Positions 17,242 to 26,705 are shown, counted from the first letter of the stretch. The stretch is DNA of 64,000 nucleotides from Coriobacteriaceae bacterium AF08-21 (GCA_027687465.1 JAQCQR010000011.1:23037-87036), one strand, 5' to 3'. A program made the numbers and translations. The notes: generated by a model not told the origin, from the letters alone.

Positions 17242-17568
17242 TCAGCAAGCAATATCGAAACCGCGCTCACGTGGAGAGCTGTCGTTCTCGACCCATTCGA
17301 GTCCGACGTACTCATCGATCCCCGCATCGGGGACTGAGGACCATCTGAACTCGAAACCAAGCTGATCAAGCTCGTCGACTCGCTCACGGATCACTCCGTA
17401 AGCATCCAACGCATTCTCGAAATCCTCCGAAGACGTGTAGCCGCGCTCGCACTGTTTGCGCATCTGATGCAAGCGACCCATGGCGGCAGCGATAATCTCG
17501 CGAAGAGCGATAACCTCGCGCTCGCATACATCGATGTTTCCTTCGTTGAGCTTGATGCGATCGGACAT
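17242..17568 (-). CDS. Module small acidic helical protein, copy 1
   Basis: The 108-residue product starts MSDRIKL with GGGAGG upstream. It is predicted helical for residues 10-75 (REVIALREIIAAAMGRLHQM, then a second helix). It ends in an acidic segment with the tail ERGFDIAC. The paralogue at 20825-21166 has the same layout and the ending DLDIAC. The phrase DELDQLGFEFRW matches DELARLGFELEW in the other copy. The conserved C-terminal Cys could be a lipidation, redox or recognition residue; this is not shown. It is divergently transcribed from the zinc-ribbon gene at 17678 and precedes the membrane gene. Confidence 0.75.
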   Translation of the reverse strand: MSDRIKLNEGNIDVCEREVIALREIIAAAMGRLHQMRKQCERGYTSSEDFENALDAYGVIRERVDELDQLGFEFRWSSVPDAGIDEYVGLEWVENDSSPRERGFDIAC

Positions 17569-17677
17569 AACGGCCTCCCTGGTTTTAAGCCTTTTCGCTT
17601 GACTCCATTGAACAGCCGCAAACAGCTGCGTAATATAACTTTTATCGTGTTTTAAATTTTGGCTGTTTGGAGCATCA

Positions 17678-19837
17678 ATGCTTAAGTCCGAAAAAGAACC
17701 ATTTAGCTGGGGTTTTGAGGCTGGCTTTCTTCGCTCCCCTGTCAATCCCCGTATGCTGCTTCTTAACAGGACGCCGGAGATTGATTGTGCCGGTGACGGA
17801 AACACATCCGGCAATGCAAGCGCATGGAGTCTCGTCTCCCTAGGCAACGACCTATTGCGCGTCGACCTTAGCTCACTTTTCAACGAGATTGGGGGCCACT
17901 TTCGTGAGCGAGCAGACCAGCGCTTTTATATCGATTTGCAGAACGCCATTCGACAGTCCTCTGCTGCTCCCCACCATGTGCAACACACGTCGATGGACTA
18001 CGCAGCCGAGCCAGACCATGACGTCTGGCTCGATCAAGACGACCCCGATCAAGAGTCAGCACAAGTAGAATTGAACGAAGCCGAAATCGCAGTCAACCTT
18101 CAAAAACAAAAGGAACGCGACCTCGATTTCTTTGCTCCGATATTCGACGAAGCCATTACAAGCCATGCACACGGAGAGATTTCCGTCATGGCCAGATATC
18201 TCCTTGAAAATGTCTGTAGACAGTGTGTCATGAACATCACGGCGATTCCCGACTATCGCTATTACAGCTGCTGGATGTACAACAACGCTATTGAGTGCGA
18301 CGAGATCAACCGCCTGTACCGCGCGGTGATTACAACATCGGACCAACTCAACAAGCAAGAAATGGCGTCCCTCTTCAGCTCCTATCTCCAGCTCGAGTCG
18401 AACGACATGAGCATTAACGCTACCAACGGCGAGACCGATCTAACAGCACCAGTGCCGTATGACCGAGACAATCCTATACGCAACTTTCCCAAGGCGAAAT
18501 CTCAGATAGAAACAGCTTGCGTCTGCACCAATATCGATCTCTTTCGAGCGCTTCTCATTGTTTTTTATCAGGAATGTCTGGAGCTTACCCCGCTGCTTAA
18601 AAACACCGAGGCACCTAGCCTGCTCGCGCAAAACGAAGAGTTTTTCCCAGCCGCCATCAAAACAAGCGACCCGCGACAATTCCGATTATTCGATGAGCAG
18701 CTGCCAGCAATCATCCGCTTTGGCGAAGCTTTTGTATACGCAGCCAAAAAACACTTGCCCGGAAACGAAACGGCTCAAAAGCTCGAAGAGCATTTGAATG
18801 GAATAAAGCGCATGAATAGCGCCCCCTTTATGCAGGCGTTTCGTAAAAACTATCTCGAAGCTATGCGCGAGAACCAGATCTTCGCAAATGGAGACTTCCA
18901 TACGCATGCAGAGCTTAACGACCAGGAAAACCTCAATAGGCTCGTTGGGCTTCAAGCCGTTATTTCAAAGGCAGGAGAGCTCTACTTCACCGAAGAGGAA
19001 TGGTCCTTTGCAAGCCTTTATGCCCGCATCCTTCACGAGCTGCTGCTGTGCGGCATTATGCCGATAGCATGCCAAACCTGCGGTTCGCTCTTTTTTCCAA
19101 CTGGTCCCAACAGCAAGTACTGCGACCGATATAGCGAGGAGACCAAGCTCTACTGCAACCCGCGATATAACGCCAAAAAACATCTTGGTCGCAAATCGCC
19201 CCGCGATGTCGCGCTCAATATGCAGAGAAAAGCCGATACGGCGTATAAAAATGGCCTAGCGGATTGTGCCCACTATTTTGAGCGTCTTGGCAACTTTGTC
19301 CTCGATGGCATTGGTCCAACATACCAAGCGAGTGACCTTATTTCCGACGAGCTCTATTCGACATGGCTGTCTATCGTCAACCAGCCCAATTGCAGGACAG
19401 AAATCAAACGACCGGATAGAATCGGCTTTCCATACTCTGTAATGTGGTACGGAGTCGTCCGCGATGGCAATCGTTATGTTCGAGTCGAGTTTTCCGGAGC
19501 CGAGTACCCAGCGCTTTTTGAACGTTTGGGCCAACTTGCCGAAAGCCCACAATCAAAATGCACGTTGGATTTCAAGGGGCCCGGCGAGCACCCATACAGC
19601 TCCTGGCATATCAAGTTGTACAAGTTGCTGGAGATCATTGCGCAGATAAATAACGCCGATCAGATGACAAAACCCATTCCATTGCTTGGAATTGATGAGC
19701 CCGAGCGCGTCTCAACCGACCTGACGGTTCAGGACACTTGGAACACGCCCGACGCATGTGTCTGCAGTACCGGCATGATCGATGACCTCAGCTTTACCGT
19801 GTATACAAAGGGATATGACCCGGAAAAGCAAGACTGA
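17678..19837 (+). CDS. Module zinc-ribbon protein (DUF6076-like), copy 1
   Basis: The 719-residue product starts after TTGGAGCATCA. Most of it is an unfamiliar, mainly helical region. Residues about 466-500 hold CQTCGSLFFPTGPNSKYC, DRYSEETKLYC and a Lys/Arg-rich helix. This four-Cys zinc-ribbon followed by a basic helix is reminiscent of DUF6076 proteins, a family without known function; the family name is from memory. The C-terminus carries LTVQDTW and VCSTG. It is paralogous to 21229-23463 across its length. The gene is divergent from the small module gene and convergent with the next membrane gene. A nucleic-acid-binding role is plausible from the zinc ribbon. Confidence 0.82.
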   Translation: MLKSEKEPFSWGFEAGFLRSPVNPRMLLLNRTPEIDCAGDGNTSGNASAWSLVSLGNDLLRVDLSSLFNEIGGHFRERADQRFYIDLQNAIRQSSAAPHHVQHTSMDYAAEPDHDVWLDQDDPDQESAQVELNEAEIAVNLQKQKERDLDFFAPIFDEAITSHAHGEISVMARYLLENVCRQCVMNITAIPDYRYYSCWMYNNAIECDEINRLYRAVITTSDQLNKQEMASLFSSYLQLESNDMSINATNGETDLTAPVPYDRDNPIRNFPKAKSQIETACVCTNIDLFRALLIVFYQECLELTPLLKNTEAPSLLAQNEEFFPAAIKTSDPRQFRLFDEQLPAIIRFGEAFVYAAKKHLPGNETAQKLEEHLNGIKRMNSAPFMQAFRKNYLEAMRENQIFANGDFHTHAELNDQENLNRLVGLQAVISKAGELYFTEEEWSFASLYARILHELLLCGIMPIACQTCGSLFFPTGPNSKYCDRYSEETKLYCNPRYNAKKHLGRKSPRDVALNMQRKADTAYKNGLADCAHYFERLGNFVLDGIGPTYQASDLISDELYSTWLSIVNQPNCRTEIKRPDRIGFPYSVMWYGVVRDGNRYVRVEFSGAEYPALFERLGQLAESPQSKCTLDFKGPGEHPYSSWHIKLYKLLEIIAQINNADQMTKPIPLLGIDEPERVSTDLTVQDTWNTPDACVCSTGMIDDLSFTVYTKGYDPEKQD

Positions 19838-19883
19838 GCTTGATGCCGCGGCTTTCTACGTGTCCGCGAACAGATTCACCCTT

Positions 19884-20696
19884 CTAGTCTTTCGAGCTAG
19901 CCGAAACGCAGCCGATACAAAGAGGGATAAAGATGATGGCGAGCACAATGCCCCAGGCGGTTAATACAATCGTAATGATGGATGCAATAGCGCTAGCGAT
20001 GCCATATCCAAAAATCAACGATGCCGCGCAGGCAAGCATTTCGGCACCATACAGCGGCACCATCTTCGAGCTCGCGCGATTCAGTAAGACATCTGCACGG
20101 CCGAACCATGCGACAAGAGCCTCGTCGCCACGATAGCGCCCAGGACCTTTGAGCTCATACCATTTGACAATGCATGCCAGGACGCATCCGGAAACAAGCG
20201 CAATCGATGTCACCATGAGGAAAAGGCCCACGATCATGAGGAGTTTGTCCCCCGTGGCCCCGCCGTCGATATAGCACTCAAACCCACGACATACGGCAAG
20301 CACGGCCAAAAGCGAACAGGCGCTCAACGAGCCAAAGCGGCGCGACATCCGTCCGTAAAACACAGGTGCCTTGCAATTGCACCCAACACCTGCGCAGAGG
20401 CACCAAATGGCATGGTATACAGGATACAGAGCAACGAGCACGGCCGCGGTCATCGACACCCGGTCAAGCGTCTCCATTCCCGACACAATATCCTCCACCG
20501 TTGGAGCCTCGTAGGGATGATCGAACAGGTCAGGCGTGAACATAGGAATCTCACCTTTCCAGATGTACGACGGTGCAGTAAAGGAAATGATGCCGTTCAC
20601 AGCTAACGCCGCGACAGCGATTAGCAACGCGCCTTCGGCAATCTTGGTGATGCTCGGCTTGTGAGAGACGGACACATTTTGAATAGAAGTATTCAT
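19884..20696 (-). CDS. Module membrane protein, copy 2
   Basis: The 270-residue paralogue of 16304-17128 starts MNTSIQ after GAAAGGAAGATC. The leader (CTTTC before the start, read on the plus strand) is also conserved between copies. It has the same paired membrane segments and the cytoplasmic stretches KGPGRYRGDEALV and RADVLLNRASS. Divergence is substantial, so the duplication is old or the copies came from different sources. It follows the small gene 20825-21166 with a gap of about 130 bp holding a hairpin (GGGACT with AGTCCC). Its function is unknown. Confidence 0.85.
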   Translation of the reverse strand: MNTSIQNVSVSHKPSITKIAEGALLIAVAALAVNGIISFTAPSYIWKGEIPMFTPDLFDHPYEAPTVEDIVSGMETLDRVSMTAAVLVALYPVYHAIWCLCAGVGCNCKAPVFYGRMSRRFGSLSACSLLAVLAVCRGFECYIDGGATGDKLLMIVGLFLMVTSIALVSGCVLACIVKWYELKGPGRYRGDEALVAWFGRADVLLNRASSKMVPLYGAEMLACAASLIFGYGIASAIASIITIVLTAWGIVLAIIFIPLCIGCVSASSKD

Positions 20697-20824
20697 GATC
20701 TTCCTTTCAGAGAGACCCGATTGGTTGGTGATTGAGTTTTGGGGTGATTGGCGTAAAGAACGGGACTGCTTAGAAGTCCCGATAAAACAGCAGGTCGGCT
20801 TGACCGCCTACGAAGAAAGAAAGA

Positions 20825-21166
20825 CTAACAAGCTATATCGAGGTCATTACGACTCGAATACTCGACGCCAACGGCGTCATGCGCTGAGATCCGCGCAAGC
20901 GAAACCGAACGGACCGGCGAGACCACCGGATAGTCCTCAACGCCCCATTCGAGCTCAAAGCCCAGACGAGCAAGCTCGTCACGACAATTGTCGAGCATGA
21001 GCTCATAGGCGCTTTGACGGGCACAGTCTTCAAAGAAGCCGAGCCCGCGCTCCTCAGAAAGGCCCACCTTCAGCTCATCACAGATGGTCATAGCTTCGCA
21101 AACGATATCTTCAAGCTCATCGCGCTTGGTGGAATTAACCAGTTCAAACAGGGTGCCGTCGAACAT
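20825..21166 (-). CDS. Module small acidic helical protein, copy 2
   Basis: The 113-residue product starts MFDGTLFEL after AAGGGAGGACGG; 23 further upstream codons are open without a site. The first 75 residues are helical and acidic. They contain EDIVCEAMTICDELKVG and DELARLGFELEWG, the latter matching the copy at 17242-17568. The protein ends NDLDIAC, the same terminal Cys arrangement as copy 1. It occupies the same place as copy 1, divergent from a zinc-ribbon gene and upstream of a membrane gene. Confidence 0.75.
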   Translation of the reverse strand: MFDGTLFELVNSTKRDELEDIVCEAMTICDELKVGLSEERGLGFFEDCARQSAYELMLDNCRDELARLGFELEWGVEDYPVVSPVRSVSLARISAHDAVGVEYSSRNDLDIAC

Positions 21167-21228
21167 TTTCCGTCCTCCCTTGGACTTCTTTCTTGCTCGA
21201 CTCCTATTGAACACGACAAAGTGGCACA

Positions 21229-23463
21229 ATGGCACAAAGTATATTTGATTTTGAAAGTTGTGCTGGTTTAAGAAATATGCAAGGTGCCAATTTAATAGCT
21301 CTGACCTGGCGTGTTAGGGCTAGCTTCATTCGGTTTGACAGAGATACCTCTTTGCATCTCTGTTGCAAACAACTGACAAACGCAAAACCCGATAAGGATC
21401 AAGAATGTGAAGGAGCGGAATTCGAACAGCATTGGTCTGCAAAAGAGCTGTTAAACGAATTCCTAAGAATTGATCTTGAGAAGTTCTTTAACGAAATGTC
21501 CTCTTGGTATGCCGAATATCGTAACGCCCATTCAGCGCCCGTTCCACACCGCATCTTTAATTCGCTACGGCGAATGCAGCGCATTCAAGAAGCTCAATAT
21601 CTCGAAGGCTCAGATTATAAAAATGCTTCCACGTGTTTTCCTCCGCTTTGTTCGAGAATAATTGACGCAGGCGGCGACCTCGACAAATGCCATATCGAAA
21701 AGGCAAATATAACGCATGAGCTCACAGAAGCAGTCAAGCAAGCGCTTGATTCCGCAATAAGCGGCGGCTATTCGGACGGTATCTACCAGCTCTTTTTCAA
21801 TGCTTGCTCATTATGCATCGATTCAGTTTATCTTGATGAAATACCCGATGCCTATTTGCCCTCGAAGGTTTTCTCCCTTTGGGCAATAGAGTGCAGGAAC
21901 ATCGCGAAAGTTGCTATGCCAGCACTTGAGTTACTAAGCAGCAACGATGCCGCCGATTCCGTTGCCCCTAATCTGGCCAATTACATTGAAATGCTCTTTG
22001 GCCTAAACAGTAGGCCTGAGCTCGCTCGCGGAAGCGAGCGCTCAATTGCCCACCACCCGTTGGCGCTTAAAACGCCAGAAACCAAAAGAGAGTTTTATGA
22101 GACGCACTTCCACGGTCAATTAGTTGATACCCAACTAGCCATCGATATCCATGAGTTGGCAATAGCCGTTCTTGGCGACATCATCATTGATTGTCTTAGC
22201 TTATCCAAGAAGATAAACGAGCCTTCTTATCGGGATGACCTCAGCAGCTACGTTTCATTATTCGCGAAGCTGCTTTCTACCGGAGAATCCATCCTGGATG
22301 TCGCTGATCAAATTCGCCGTTTTGGGGAACTAACGTCCTCAGAATGCACGAAACATGCAATCGCCGCCCCAATGGTCCAGGACCTCAATAGCCTCGACTC
22401 TCTGGCACTCAACCTGATTCAGAACAGGCTCTACAACAAGGTGGAGTTATCGAGGAACGCCGAAAGCACAATCGGCATCATGCGGTTTATCGTAAATGAC
22501 GGAAAGTACCTTGTTATCGACATCAACGACAGTGACGCAATGCAAGAAGCCCTTCATTTCCAGCACTTGATAGACCGCTCCCACTCATTGATTCATTCTT
22601 TTCTTCCGGAATCATTCCCGGTTTTCTATGCGCATCTACTATGCGAAGCCCTGCGATCTGGGGCACTTCCGGCAAAATGCAGCACATGTAACAAGCCCGT
22701 TTTCCCAACTGGCAACAATAGCAAGTATTGTTCTAGATACGACAACGAAACGGGCATGTACTGCAATCCCGCGAGTAATAGAAAACTCAAGCTTGGTAAA
22801 AAGCCGCCCCATGCAACTGCCGTCAATTTAAGACGCAAAGCAGATACCGTCAGCGGGAAAGACGGGCATAACCCTATGGCTATCAACAAAAAACGACATC
22901 TTTATTTTCAAGAACTAGCCGCCGCCGTCGACCACACCCTTGGACCTTTTTATCAACGCTCTCCCCTCGTGCCGAAAGCACTCTACGAAGAGTGGCTCAA
23001 AGCGATCAATCAGCCCAAAAACCAGCCCAGCACTCAAACACCTGAAGCATGTGGCCATCCTCGCCCCGTGATTTGGAACGGGTCATTGGCGGATGGCAAT
23101 GAAATCGTTACTATTACGACCCAGTCAGCGCAATTAGGCACCCTTCCAGAGCTCTTAGATAAGCTCGCAGAGCAGAACACTAGTAGCTGTCGCAAATCGG
23201 ACAACGGATGGGCACTTTCTAAATTCGACTTAGTTGCCACCGTCATCTCATTAGAGATGGAGGCTGACAAGGCCAGAAAGAAAGGAATGAAACCAATCAG
23301 ACACATCCCCGTTCCCGGTTTGTCCGACTACTGGGATTGCCTATCCATCAGAGACGATCGCATCGCGACCGCGGAGGCGGCCATAAAAGAGGATTGGACG
23401 ACGGAGGGCACAGTCAGCAATCCCTGTTGCCCCGCCTCACGACAATTCAAAAGAACGCTCTAG
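21229..23463 (+). CDS. Module zinc-ribbon protein (DUF6076-like), copy 2
   Basis: The 744-residue product is paralogous to 17678-19837. The ribbon at about 484-515 reads CSTCNKPVFPTGNNSKYC then NETGMYCNPASNRKLKLG, with the same spacing. Shared patterns include LLRVDL/FLRIDL with SLFNE/KFFNE near residues 80-95, and LYEEWLKAINQP near the end. The start at 21229 has only a weak site; another ATG at 21277 is possible. Base composition is visibly more AT-rich than in the flanking core genes, as for the restriction genes that follow. This suggests recent acquisition. The function is unknown. Confidence 0.78.
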   Translation: MAQSIFDFESCAGLRNMQGANLIALTWRVRASFIRFDRDTSLHLCCKQLTNAKPDKDQECEGAEFEQHWSAKELLNEFLRIDLEKFFNEMSSWYAEYRNAHSAPVPHRIFNSLRRMQRIQEAQYLEGSDYKNASTCFPPLCSRIIDAGGDLDKCHIEKANITHELTEAVKQALDSAISGGYSDGIYQLFFNACSLCIDSVYLDEIPDAYLPSKVFSLWAIECRNIAKVAMPALELLSSNDAADSVAPNLANYIEMLFGLNSRPELARGSERSIAHHPLALKTPETKREFYETHFHGQLVDTQLAIDIHELAIAVLGDIIIDCLSLSKKINEPSYRDDLSSYVSLFAKLLSTGESILDVADQIRRFGELTSSECTKHAIAAPMVQDLNSLDSLALNLIQNRLYNKVELSRNAESTIGIMRFIVNDGKYLVIDINDSDAMQEALHFQHLIDRSHSLIHSFLPESFPVFYAHLLCEALRSGALPAKCSTCNKPVFPTGNNSKYCSRYDNETGMYCNPASNRKLKLGKKPPHATAVNLRRKADTVSGKDGHNPMAINKKRHLYFQELAAAVDHTLGPFYQRSPLVPKALYEEWLKAINQPKNQPSTQTPEACGHPRPVIWNGSLADGNEIVTITTQSAQLGTLPELLDKLAEQNTSSCRKSDNGWALSKFDLVATVISLEMEADKARKKGMKPIRHIPVPGLSDYWDCLSIRDDRIATAEAAIKEDWTTEGTVSNPCCPASRQFKRTL

Positions 23464-23474
23464 ATTATATAGGC

Positions 23475-23772
23475 CTCATTAAGTATTCATGCAGCTCATA
23501 GCACGTAAGACCGAACAATCCGTCAAAGAGTGTTGCACAGATAAATAATGTCAATCAAATTGCGAAACAACATTCCCCTGTTTGAAATTAACAATCCCAA
23601 ATTCGCCTCTAGCAACCTGACCGTCCAAGACACACGACATGTGCGCGACGCATGCGGCCATTGCACCGATGCATTCGACAACCCAAGTTATGCCATATTC
23701 ACACTTGACTATTATTTGTCTCATTCGCTGTCAGTGCACACGATACAGGCCCGCAAACATGCCCTCCATTAA
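23475..23772 (+). pseudogene. C-terminal remnant of a third zinc-ribbon gene copy
   Basis: This stretch aligns with the last 85 codons of 17678-19837. GCACAGATAAATAATGTCA matches GCGCAGATAAATAACGCCG, and downstream IPLFEIN and SNLTVQDTRHVRDAC match IPLLGID and TDLTVQDTWNTPDAC. In the aligned frame there is a TAG where copy 1 has a Trp codon, and an extra base near 23567 shifts the frame. It is not the missing end of copy 2, which has its own full-length C-terminus. Confidence 0.75.
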
Positions 23773-23967
23773 TTATCTTCAGCTCTTGCCCTGTCATACA
23801 GCTTCAAAATAACCTCAATTTCCTATCTCAAGATTGCTTTATAGTCTTTTTGACTAGTTGCCGCACGCAGGACAGGCTCAATCCAAGCTAGAATAAAATG
23901 TTTGATTCGAAAGAAGGCATCTGCGGGTTTCTAACTGCTTCAACACCGCATTGTTATCGGGAGTGGT

Positions 23968-24981
23968 ATGGCAACGTATCGAGCCATTGATCTATTTGCT
24001 GGCATTGGTGGAATCAGGATGGGATTCGAAGAGGCCTTTGGCTCTGACATCAAAACCATCTTCGCAAGCGAATTGGATGAACCAGCACGTAAGACCTATC
24101 GCGCAAATTTCATCGACTCCTTTCAAATCGCAGGCGATATCACACAAATTGATGCTTCGGATGTTCCCGATTTTGACATTTGCTTGGCGGGCTTTCCCTG
24201 CCAAGCTTTTAGTCTGGCGGGGAAACGAAAGGGATTTGCTGACGATTACAAAGGCAGGGCCCGCGGAACTTTGTTCTTCGATACGCTTCGCATTTGCACC
24301 GAGCGTGCAAACAAACCGAGCGTTATCTTCTGCGAAAATGTCAAGGGACTCCCCATCCACGATAAAGGCAGGACATTTGAGACTATTCTCGGCGCACTAA
24401 AAGAAGAGGGATACGTCCCATTTTATAAGATGTTGAACTCTAAGGATTTTGGCGTTCCCCAAAACAGAGAGCGAATTTATATTGTTGCTTTTCGAGACGA
24501 CGTCGCTCCAGATAGCTTTACCTTTCCATCTGGACTTGAACACAAAGCCACCCTCAGCGACATCCTCGAAAACGCCCCCATTAGCCCAAAGTACTATCTA
24601 TCTGATGTTTACCTTGAAACGCTCAGAAAGCACAGAGCGAGACATGAGGCACTTGGGCACGGGTTTGGCTATGAAATTCGTGAGCTAGACGGCATCGCAG
24701 GAGCCATCGTTTGCGGAGGTATGGGTCGCGAGCGCAATCTAATTGTCGATCACCGGGAGCATTCTATGACCCCGGTGACCAGGATTAAGGGGTCAATCAA
24801 TAAAGAGGACGTTAGAAAGCTAACCCCTCGTGAATGGGCACGACTTCAAGGTTTTCCCGATTCATACAATTTAGTCCTGAGCGACACTCAGCTATATAAG
24901 CAATTTGGCAATTCGGTAACGGTGCCCGTCATTGCTGAAATTGCAAAAAAAATTAGGGAGGTCCTAGATGGCACGCGATGA
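23968..24981 (+). CDS. C5-cytosine DNA methyltransferase, HpaII type
   Basis: The 337-residue product has the ordered m5C-methylase motifs. Motif I is DLFAGIGGIRMGF (8-20), motif IV GFPCQAFS with nucleophile Cys78, motif VI CENVKG (122-127), motif VIII QNRERIYIV (165-173), motif IX near LTPREWARLQGFP, and motif X QFGNSV. The enzyme transfers a methyl group from SAM to C5 of cytosine in a short target. Pairing with an HpaII-like endonuclease makes CCGG the likely target. The target-recognition part between motifs VIII and IX is short, as in single-specificity enzymes. The 3' end overlaps the endonuclease start by 14 bp. Confidence 0.95.
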   Translation: MATYRAIDLFAGIGGIRMGFEEAFGSDIKTIFASELDEPARKTYRANFIDSFQIAGDITQIDASDVPDFDICLAGFPCQAFSLAGKRKGFADDYKGRARGTLFFDTLRICTERANKPSVIFCENVKGLPIHDKGRTFETILGALKEEGYVPFYKMLNSKDFGVPQNRERIYIVAFRDDVAPDSFTFPSGLEHKATLSDILENAPISPKYYLSDVYLETLRKHRARHEALGHGFGYEIRELDGIAGAIVCGGMGRERNLIVDHREHSMTPVTRIKGSINKEDVRKLTPREWARLQGFPDSYNLVLSDTQLYKQFGNSVTVPVIAEIAKKIREVLDGTR

Positions 24982-26119
24982 AAAACAGGCAGATAAATGG
25001 CGAGCTAATAAAGGCGAATGGAGCGAGCTCTATACCGCAATGCGTCTTATCGGCGACGGAAAGATCGCCCTTTCGTATGACACTTCAACGCAAGCCACCG
25101 ATGTATGGATGGAAGTTGTAGGGGTCATTAGGAAAGAAACCAAAGACCGCATCGTCGCGTATAGCATGGATGAAAACAATACGGATGTAATCATCGACGT
25201 TAACGGCTCTCCCGTTGCCAAGGTTGCCGCCAGCGATTTTACTGTCGCCGCTGACGATCTTATGGATAAAATTCAGCACGGGAAAAGCACCTTCACAGCA
25301 TCTGAAGAAGCTGTGACCTTCCTGAAGCTGGCAGAAGTCCTGAAGTTGAAGGCCGGGAGCGGCGATAAAAACGACATTTATCTAACGACGCTTGATTCGC
25401 GCACTGGCCTCAAGCGCGATCGCATCGGCTTCTCGATTAAATCGTATTTTGGCAATGACCCTACCCTATTCAACACGGCATCAGCCTCGGGGTTGATTTA
25501 TCAAATTAACGGCATCAATGACGATGACATGAATCACATCAATTCATTAGTGGACAGCAAAAACCACGCAGCGGTCCAAAGTCGATGCGACGCAATCATT
25601 GAGACGGCAAGTTCCGTTGTATTTAAAGACTATGTCATCGCAAAAAAAGCAAAGGTTCGAGCTTTTAGAGACAATCTTGAGCTTCTTAATCCGCTTTTGC
25701 CCGAGGCGATCGAATGGATCCTAAGAGATCATTTTTTCCATGGGAACAAGGACGTCAACCTTCCAGCCGCAGTTAATAGGCTGGCCCAGGCTAATCCACA
25801 CCAGATTTCCCGTCCTCACTTAAAATACCAGTACATGTTTAAGGCATTTCTATACGCAACTTATTGCAGAATGACAGCCTCAACGCTTTGGGACGGCAAG
25901 GGCGTCGTCAATGGTGGCTACATCGATGATTCAAAAACTGGAAAAATAACCTGTCATTACGCTCTTGAATCCGACGAATTCAAAGACTACCTATACAATT
26001 TGGCTTATCTTGATTTCCCCAGCACAAATCCAGACCATGGTGACTATGGGTATGTGTATAAAATCGATGATGACTATTTCTTTAATCTGAACTTCCAAAT
26101 CAGGTTACGCAAGATTTAA
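24968..26119 (+). CDS. HpaII-family type II restriction endonuclease
   Basis: The 383-residue product starts with NKGEWSELYTAMRLIGDGK near residues 14-32. A large middle region contains DRIGFSIKSYFGNDPTLFN and SGLIYQINGI, patterns I associate with the HpaII restriction enzyme family that cuts C/CGG. FSIKS is the expected Lys-containing part of the active site. AGGGAGG six bases before the ATG supports this start inside the end of the methylase gene. Coupled expression after the methylase fits a self-protecting pair. Both genes are AT-rich relative to the core genome and are followed by a strong terminator, which suggests a transferred cassette. Confidence 0.9.
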   Translation: MARDEKQADKWRANKGEWSELYTAMRLIGDGKIALSYDTSTQATDVWMEVVGVIRKETKDRIVAYSMDENNTDVIIDVNGSPVAKVAASDFTVAADDLMDKIQHGKSTFTASEEAVTFLKLAEVLKLKAGSGDKNDIYLTTLDSRTGLKRDRIGFSIKSYFGNDPTLFNTASASGLIYQINGINDDDMNHINSLVDSKNHAAVQSRCDAIIETASSVVFKDYVIAKKAKVRAFRDNLELLNPLLPEAIEWILRDHFFHGNKDVNLPAAVNRLAQANPHQISRPHLKYQYMFKAFLYATYCRMTASTLWDGKGVVNGGYIDDSKTGKITCHYALESDEFKDYLYNLAYLDFPSTNPDHGDYGYVYKIDDDYFFNLNFQIRLRKI

Positions 26120-26132
26120 AAATGCCTGTTTA

Positions 26133-26170
26133 CGTGAAGCGACCGTCAACCACGGTCGCTTCACGTTTTT
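26133..26170 (+). terminator. Strong terminator after the restriction cassette
   Basis: A perfect 13-bp stem (26133-26145 with 26153-26165) with a 7-base loop is followed by TTTTT. It lies 13 bp after the endonuclease stop. Confidence 0.9.
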
Positions 26171-26378
26171 CTCAATCAGTAAAGCATCCCTGCAATAAGG
26201 CATAGCAATCCCAGTGCTTCATAGCTTATGGCTGCAATTAGGCAATAAAATCATGATGATTTGCTCAACTTCGCTTGAACCATCTTTATATGCCTCAGCG
26301 CACACAACAGTGCCGTTCGATTTCGTTCAAAGCAAATCCGAAACCGAGCGTATATTGCCAGGGCGGCCAGAAATAACG

Positions 26379-26705
26379 CTACGAAAACCGCGGCTGGAAT
26401 TGGATTGCTGACCGCCAACGCAGACGAAAACTTGCCGGCGGAAAAGAAATCACCAGACCAATCAAGTCGAGGGCCCAACTCGTATAATGCGCATCTGCAA
26501 CCGCCCGTTCGATTATTTCGCATTTCTCTTCCAGGCTAATATCCTCGTCAGCTCCAGCGAGAGAGAAATCCACTCCTAAAATCAAATCAATTAATTCAGC
26601 CTCGCTATATCCGCTTTCCTTGAACTTTTTTGCGAAGAAACCTGCTGGACCGGGCACATAAGTAAGATAGTTTTTACGAAGTAAATCCTTATAAGCGATT
26701 TCCAT
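26379..26705 (-). CDS. Hypothetical protein, possibly frameshifted near its 3' end
   Basis: The 108-residue frame starts after AAGGAGTTAATA. Residues 1-75 look like a real protein (SEAELIDLILGVDFSLAG, EKCEIIERAVADAHYTSW), followed by a hydrophobic stretch at 78-93. Its tail, SFRLRWRSAIQFQPRFS, looks like noise. In the -1 frame the same region continues with a clear membrane segment (PIPAAVFVALFLAALAIYARF) down to 26251. A one-base deletion around 26430-26450 would explain both, so the ancestral gene probably spanned 26251-26705 with two membrane segments. No family is recognised. Confidence 0.5.
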   Translation of the reverse strand: MEIAYKDLLRKNYLTYVPGPAGFFAKKFKESGYSEAELIDLILGVDFSLAGADEDISLEEKCEIIERAVADAHYTSWALDLIGLVISFPPASFRLRWRSAIQFQPRFS

